Source of the DNA: Rhizophagus irregularis
Lineage: Eukaryota; Glomeromycota; Glomeromycetes; Glomerales; Glomeraceae
Direction: 5' to 3'
NCBI RefSeq assembly: GCF_026210795.1
Contig: NC_089433.1
Coordinates: 4,613,001 to 4,677,000, forward strand
DNA length: 64,000 bases
This document shows positions 56,901 to 64,000 of the stretch, in pieces. The notes beneath the pieces were generated by a model. That model was not told the origin of the DNA and did not search any database. It saw nothing but the letters and a program-made list of their open reading frames with translations. Made by a program: the position numbers and the translations under genes. Numbering within the stretch: position 1 is the stretch's first letter; each line of letters begins with the position of its first letter.

Positions 56901-59111
56901 ATGATTAAACCTCAAACCCTCGCTTATAATTCTAAGAAAATATTATCAATTCTAAATAATATCTCCAAAATTGATGGAGGCTGCACTTCTCTTATAAAAT
57001 ATCCTGTGCTTATTGGTTCTCGTGCTGCAAAATGGCACGTGCCTTTCTTCCGTGAACCTAATGATTGGGATTTAGTTGCAACCCCTTCACAATCAACTTT
57101 ATTTATTAATAAAGCTAAAAGTTCTAATGTAACTTTTAAAAATATAAAATTAATTCATTATCCAGGGGGTGGATTAAAACTTGTTGGAGGGTGTATTGAC
57201 CCATTTACAAATGGAAAATCTATCAACTTTGATATTGAACTTGTCTCTGATAAAATGGATCTTAGAACTATGAAGTCAAATGTTATTCTGAATGAAGAAG
57301 AAAGTGATGAGAATGATAATAATAATGAAGATGACAACTATATTGAGGACAACATAAACTTAATTGAAAGTAAAATTGAATTTGAAATGTTTAATGATAT
57401 TCAACCAAAAATAAGTGCTCTGATGATTTGTGATTTGTGTCGCAATATTGAAGATAAAATGTTGTTTCCATTATTATCAAGTTTTCCATGTATTGTTGCT
57501 CCATTAAAAATTCTTGAAGCTTTGAAAACATCTCACATTTATTGGCCAGCTGATTTTCAAAAGAATATTGCAGACTTGCATTTGTTAAGAATTTTATTGG
57601 GATATAATAAAGTATCAATGACTCAACCATTATGCAGTCCACAACGTGATAAGCCAATTGAACTTATGTTAAAGACTCGTATCAAGGAAACTGAAATAAT
57701 ACGAGGTAAACCAGGCGCACACATCAAATTAAATATGACCAATGAAGAATTCTTGGATCACGAAGACATTCTATTTGTACAAAAGCATGTTCCCCATGAT
57801 TACTTACATGAACTCGTTAAATATGGTGATCAACCAATTTATAAAAGTTTAAAAGATGATCAGGTATAAAAATTTAATTATTATAAGTCATTATTTGTAT
57901 AAAACCTAAATACTAACATAAAAAAAAATGCAAAATAGTCTAAAGCATGGACAAAAAAATCTCTTTTTGAAAACCTTGACTATAAAACAAAACTTAATTG
58001 CGTTAAAGAAGAAGCAATGGTAATTGCACTTGAAAGATATCTTATTCCAAAGATTTCCAAAAATCAAGAAACTTCTTACAGTTTAGCACTTTCTAGGATT
58101 TGCACTACATTGACTAGAGGATGGTTTCGCCAATTTGCAATTGATAATTATTCTAGACTTTCAAATCTTGATAAAGATTTATTACCAATAGCTTATGACA
58201 TAATTCAAAAATTTCCTATTAAACAAAAAAAATCAGATGCATTAGTACATGACCCAGAAACTCAAGCTATTTTTGAATCTATTCGTCCCTATACTGAGCC
58301 AATTTCATCATTTGAGTGCTTTCGTAATATTTATAACATTAGTGTTAATAGAACTGGAATCAAGATTACTTCTCCAGTAAATAGTAACATATCCATTACA
58401 GCTATCATTACAACTATGTTTCTACCCCATTATGATTGTACCGTAAGTGCTATTTGGACAGCTTCTGTTGTAATCTTACCTAGTGAAGATCTGGAAATCA
58501 TAAAGTATATGTCAACTTTTCTGTATTTATTTATACTTATGTGTTTATTTATTAACATTATTTAATTTTAAGTAACGAAAAAAAAAATGGTCATGCCAAA
58601 AACATGTAAGTGTTTTAATGTGTCAAAATAATTATTTTTCATCATAAGAAATCTCAAATTTAACTTAAAAATTTATTTTAGAGATCCACTTGAACAATAT
58701 GATTATGGAGATCCATTGAATCTTCACCCTTATTATTATTATGATGATAGAACACTTTCAGAATTAACTTCTAAGCATGTTTTTGTATTTGGAGCTAGTG
58801 TAGATAATAATGACGACGGAAGTTGGCGTGTGAACAGTCCAATAGCAGATTTTTGGGCTCCAATATGTATTAAAGCCAAATCAGCTGATTATATTGCAAG
58901 TGTACTTAAAATCCCTGTTCTTACTGGTGATTTATTATTTAAATATGTGCTTGATTGTTTACAACCAACTATACAAAATAATGGAGAGACACCACTTAAA
59001 TATTGGATTAATGGATTAAAAAGTAAAGGAGATATTCCAATTGAACCAAAGCAACATCTTTGGTATCATGCTTGGAATCATGCATTAAATGATGGAAAAT
59101 TTATTTATTAA
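56901..59111 (+). CDS. Nucleotidyltransferase-like protein, four exons
   Basis: Exons are 56901-57863, 57939-58504, 58573-58605 (33 nt) and 58682-59111, giving 663 residues in one frame. Introns are 75, 68 and 76 bp with GTATAA, GTATAT and GTAAGT donors; intron 1 has a TACTAAC branch site. Phases 0, 2 and 2 match at every join. Residues 38-57 read IGSRAAKWH...PNDWDL, resembling the Gly-Ser...Asp-x-Asp signature of nucleotidyltransferase folds. Residues about 214-245 (KILEALKTSHIYWP, ADLHLLRILLG) look like the helical partner region found with such domains in phage and large-DNA-virus proteins. An acidic linker (EEESDENDNNNEDD) lies at about 132-150. Substrate and pathway are unknown. The C-terminal half shows no known domain. 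The gene model is firm, the function tentative. Confidence 0.78.
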
Positions 59112-62100
59112 TTACTATGAATTAGTGATTATCATATTTAAATTTTCTTACAAATAAATCAAATAAATAAAGCTAAACTAGCAAATTAAGTTTTTTCAGA
59201 TGGTTTTCTTAGCGAGGGATTTTGTCCCCAAGAATAGTATTTAATATTATTAGAATTATGATATTTATTGTTCTCCCTTAAAAATTTAAAGTTATTTTTC
59301 GACAATCATAATTTAAAAAACGAGAAAAATTCTTAAAAACTTAAATTAATTTAAAGCTTTTTTTTTAGTGTTTTCAATTTACCCTGGTCAACCCAAATTT
59401 TTTAAGAATATTTTTTTTTATTCAGTTACTAAAATATGTATCTTGTGAGGATTTCATGTACCAAGCACAATATTTTGTATTATATTTAAGAAATATGGCT
59501 AATAACATCAAATTTTACATTTAAAGGATCATATTCTTCAAGCATTGAATATTCTACAATGAAAGAAGGAAGCCTTTTTCTTAATATCCTGTTATTTACA
59601 ATAATTAATGAACTTTTTTTTTTTATCAAAAAAGTAAAAACAAAGCATTTTTTGAGAAAACATAAAAGAGAATAAAATATTTCATTTCGTTCGGTATACA
59701 CATTATTATAGCATGGTTAATTTAACTATTATTCAAGTTACGAGAACCCATTTTTAATTACGAGCTAAAATATTAGTAGTTAAATAAAATTTTTAATATT
59801 GTAGTTTGTCTAATATTCCTTCAGAGTTCAGATTCCTTCGTTACAACTTGAATTAACTAGTCAATAATTTGAGAATAATTGTAAATTGTATTAAATATTC
59901 ATACTATAATTAATATATGCTTTTTTATCACTTTGAGTTGTTATTACATAATCTCTTCTAAAAAGACAGCGTATATATATTAATTACTTCATTTTTTGTG
60001 TGATTCTCTAAAAATTACATGAACTTTTAGAAAATTCTGTAAAAAGTATTTAAGTACAATGTAACATTAAAAAATTTTGTTTTAACATATTTCATTTTTA
60101 AAATAGAAATTATAAACTTCATTTCTATTGAGTAATAATTAAATATTAAATATTTCGCAAAAATTAATGATTATATTTCAAAAATTATATTTTTATTAAT
60201 AATTAATAATTTTAATTATCATACTTTGCAAAATTTAATGATATTATTGGTTAGAAAAAATAAATTTAGTTTTTGGGATAATGAGTGTCAGGATTTTGAA
60301 TTTTTGGGATTATGATTTTTCACCCCAATTTTTTTTATGAAAACTTGAGATTTTGATTATTATTATTATTATTTCTAACTTTTTTTATTGAAACTATAAC
60401 CCAAAAATAATAATTTGTTCTTTAGTTAATATATTGTAAATAACCAATAGATGTCATACGGACTATTTCGTTGATTTTGATAATACTTTTTATTTAAAAT
60501 TAAAGCAAAATTTTTTTAATGTTATATTATATTTAAATACTTTCCATTAAAATCTTGATTTATTTGTAGATGCAATTCAACTCATTTACAGGTTAGATAT
60601 GAGGAATTAAAACATACATTAGACGAAGTGTATCGCAAAACTAAATAATATACATCAAGAAATGTTTTTCTGACCATACTAATGCTAAAAATATGGGCAT
60701 CATATTGAAGTTAATTTTTTTTTTTTGTACTTTCATATAGAGAATAATTACACCACTATTGATACTCTTATGAGTTATAACTTTATAATACTATTAATAT
60801 AAATTCTAATATAGTTTACGCGGTATGACTACAATTATAATTATACTCCTCACTAACCCTAATTTGACTAGTCTAACTATTGTCTTCCATTTAAGCCCTA
60901 TAAAAAATTCTATCCGTTATTTCTGTAAAAACTCCGTAAAAATGAGCCTTTCACGGATCCATTCACGGAAAATATAAATAATTCGATAAATTCCGTGATA
61001 TAAAGTTATTAATTCCGGAAATATGAGCCTTTTAAAGAAAAAAGATGGAATAAAAAAAAGGATTGACTTTTTTACAAGGTAAGTTGCACATATAACTATA
61101 AGGTCTTTATGTATCAAAATTTTAATATCAATTTAAAGAGAAGGTATGACTACTCGATGAGTTCAAATCATCACTAAAAATGAAAAAAGATATTTTAGGT
61201 AATAAGTAAAGTAGTACTGTACTTTGATGCAAGTATAGACGTACGCACTCATATTTTGATAGTACTTGCGTTTACAAAACATAATAAAAGTTATACTAAT
61301 ACGTACGAAAATTTATACAACTTTAAATTTCGTACAACTTGAATTTTATGGGCTGATTTACAGAACCGGATAGCGGTTAAGGAACTTTTCGAGTTAAGTA
61401 TGATAACGGAAAAATAATTACTGCCCAGGGAAATGAAAATAACTAAAAGACTTAGAAAAAAGGGAATCATCTCTTTTATTGAAAAATAATAGCTAAAAAA
61501 ATGATGACTGATTATTTTTTTATCGCCAAAATAAAGTGAGTAAAATTAAATCAAATAATACGTAATTGTAACATACATACTTGTTATTCCATGGGTATCA
61601 ATGAATGACTGAAATATTCATCGATGCCTTCGGTGTATATTTATATTTATATTTATTTTTATTTTTATTTTAAAAATGTAATATAACTGGGAATTATAAC
61701 AGTCCTTTGACTGATTAAGCGAACACTTGACCGACCGAACAGCCATTAAACTGACCACTTTTTAACAATTGCTCAATGATGATTGATGATTGTTCATAAA
61801 ATTTATTAATTCAAAAAAGTCAAAAATGAGACATAACTTATATCATAGAATTTGGTAACATTTTTAAATACTTTATTAATTTATATAATTAAAAAAAAAT
61901 CGAACATAAAAAATAAATATAATAAATATAATAAACTGAATAAAAATTACCAATCCCTATTTTCCCGACTATTTCCTGATGTCTGTTGCATGTAACAGGT
62001 TATTACACATGGTCAGTTATGGTCGGGTTTATTGCCATCCCTAAATATAACAAACAACAAACCTCGTTAATTATATGAATATCATAAAAGATAATTATTG

Positions 62101-62733
62101 GTTTATTACTTACTATTGCTATTATTAAATTTGCTAAGATCAATATTACTATAAATACTGATCAAACTCAGATTCTTTTGTTAAACGGTCTAAAAATCAA
62201 ATGATAAATTTTTATTAATTGCAATATTGACAAAATAGATCCTTTCATAATTAATCTATGGTTAGGAAAAAGATTCTATAATTAAAAAATGATATAATCC
62301 AAAACTAATAAATACCAAATTCAAATTCTTCGTCTAAAAAATATTGCATAAATTAATTAAATACTGCATATATAGTACATTAAATCTTGAATAAAAATAT
62401 ATATATATATTTACCATCATCATCATCAATTTCGGTTAATTTAATTTTTTTATTTGTTCTTTCTGAATTTTTTTTTAAAAAAAAAAAATTAAAAAAATAT
62501 ATATATAATCAATGGCGCAATAGATTATAAAAACATCTGACATCACCTTCAATCAGATTAATATCAAGTTCTCTTTTATCTTTTTAAAAAATATGAAATA
62601 TTATCAGTAATAATACATAGACGCTAGACTCAGATAGTTAAGAAGCTAATAAAATAATATAATAATTACCATTAAAAAATTCATCACTACTTTGGTACGG
62701 GTCTAAATAAATAAATTTGTGAAATTATTTTAC
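59112..62733. other. Intergenic DNA
   Basis: A minus-strand frame at 59486-59701 (NNRILRKRLPSFIVEYSMLE) may be a relic exon. At 61985-62043 the sequence ends ATTGCCATCCCTA, a hAT-type terminus, preceded by GACCG(A/G) and TGGTCAGTTATGGTCGGG motifs, suggesting the right end of a non-autonomous hAT element whose left end I could not place. TATATT/TTTATT microsatellite sequence is at 61635-61675. Nothing else is supported. Confidence 0.35.
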
Positions 62734-64000
62734 TTAAAAGAGGTAATAACTAATATAAAGATGTCTTGACCATTTACCAAGTTTTGTAAAAATTTCCGTA
62801 GATTCAACAGAATTGATCATTGTACTCAAAGATCTACTTTTATAAATAAAATCTGGATTATTTATCGTTATTGGTCCAATATCTGGTGACTTTATAATTT
62901 TAGTAGGATTATTGTCACGACAATTATCAGATTCCATTAACAAAATATTTCGAATTTTTGATTCTATATCAAAAGCTGTTGGTCTTTTCTTTGGATCATG
63001 ATGCCAACATTCTTGCATTAATTCAATATAGCCTTCAGGTGCATTTGTAACAATTGGAGGACGAAGTCCATCACATATTTGAATAATAAGTTCTGTATTA
63101 TGGTATCGATCCCAAAAAGGCCTTCTACCTGTCATCAATTCCCACATGATCATACCAAAACTATATACATCTGAAGCTTTAGTATATTTCTTTCCCTGAA
63201 TAATCTCTGGATCCATGTAAGGAATAATTCCATAAATCTCATTATAATCAGAATCTAATGATTCACTTACGATTTTTGCCTCCGCTAAATCACCTATAAT
63301 CGCAAAATTTCTTTCAAGTAAAATATTTCCACTATGAATATCCCCATGAACTATATTTGCATTATGCATATTTTTAAGTCCAAGTATAATGTAATTCAAT
63401 ATATTTAACTTATCTATCCAATTATGTTTTAAAAAATCATCGATTAAATAATGCGCTAGATCTCCTGATTCATAATATTTAATGACTATCGCAAAATTCT
63501 GAGTAGTAGGATCTAGAGTGATTCCATAATATTTATTAATATATGGATAATAACCGTCATTATCACATGGATCATAACTAGCCATTGAAAGTATGAATTT
63601 ATAAAACATCTTAATCTAAAGTTAATGTAAGTATTGTTATTATATTATATGATAAATTAAATTAATATTCAATAATCAAAAATACCGTACCTCATTTAAA
63701 CCTCCAGAATTGATGTATTTAGAACTACTAAGTTTCTTAAGTACAACGTTCATTTCACCATAACTATCATACTTCTGTTTTTTATGATTCCAATAAGAAA
63801 TTGGTCCATCAATCCAAGTGGCCTTATAAATTTTACTAAATCCTCCTACGGCAATAAATTCTATATCTTTAAATCTATCATAAGGAATAAATTCCATTTT
63901 ACCCGCTTTTTCATTACGATTGGTCAAAGTATATTTTATAAAATCATCAACAACTCTATTTCCGCTTGGTATAAATGCTGTCATCGGTTTGTAACATGAT
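62734..64000 (-). CDS. TKL-like protein kinase, 5' end beyond the window
   Basis: Exon 63691-64000 (open to the edge) is joined in phase 0 over an intron 63690-63616 (GTACGG...TTTAG, 75 bp) to 63615-62734. Counting from the Met at 63984, visible motifs are a Gly-rich loop (AVGGFSKIYKA, 45-55), the ATP-anchoring Lys in VVLK (83), HGDIHSGN (188-195) as catalytic loop, GDLAEAK (206-212) in place of DFG, MDPE (232-235), SDVYSFGMIMWELMTGRRPF (246-265) and DPKKRP. This is the style of the large tyrosine-kinase-like family in Rhizophagus. Those proteins usually begin with a Cys-rich stretch, and the frame upstream of 63984 reads SCYKP, so that Met is probably internal. HRD is HGD and DFG is DLA, but both Asp residues and the Asn remain, so activity is possible. 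The C-terminus may be spliced differently. Confidence 0.88.

Noticed and set aside
60898-61040. CCCTATAAAAAATTCTATCC as a third 295-bp MITE
   Set aside because: Only the first ~12 bp match the MITE terminus and no facing inverted end is present nearby.

Overview
The window looks like nuclear DNA of an arbuscular mycorrhizal fungus of the Rhizophagus type (Glomeromycotina). The sequence is extremely AT-rich and gene-poor, with short spliceosomal introns (GTA(A/T)GT donors, T-rich tracts, TAG acceptors). Its recognisable genes belong to families greatly expanded in these fungi: BTB/BACK/TLDc proteins, a TKL-like kinase, an HMG-box protein and an F-box-like repeat family. The species assignment is an inference from gene content. 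It has not been tested by alignment.

Layout. 0-13 kb has no confident gene. It holds a 295-bp foldback MITE, an older terminal-inverted-repeat element with a zinc-finger relic, a small palindromic element, a decayed minus-strand gene (7.5-8.5 kb) and a 420-bp minisatellite with a 34-bp higher-order repeat. An intact intronless F-box-like gene lies at 13.9-14.9 kb. 15-27 kb is a graveyard of frameshifted coding fragments, including a MULE-like transposase end, a gag zinc knuckle and a Ty3/gypsy RNase H. 27-38.5 kb holds two BTB-TLDc genes head to head, each with one intron at the same codon, plus a TLDc pseudogene fragment. Between them are a small secreted-peptide locus with an array of apparent 3-9 nt micro-exons and an RRM-like two-ORF unit followed by a second copy of the 295-bp MITE. 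An HMG-box gene is at 39.4 kb. 40-56.9 kb is again decayed mobile DNA: an LTR candidate, a tandemly duplicated exon, a hAT relic and a Ty3/gypsy integrase with an internal duplication. A four-exon gene with a nucleotidyltransferase-like motif occupies 56.9-59.1 kb, and a protein kinase gene runs off the right edge.

No operon-like cooperation is expected in this genome. The BTB-TLDc pair and its fragment represent local inverted duplication. The HMG, F-box-like and kinase genes are single members of dispersed families. The most unusual object is the locus at 32085-32790. A clear signal-peptide exon is followed by six in-phase acceptor/micro-exon/donor modules. Correct splicing would build a Cys/Tyr-rich tail one or two codons at a time, while intron retention would give alternative tails beginning Cys-Lys-Tyr.
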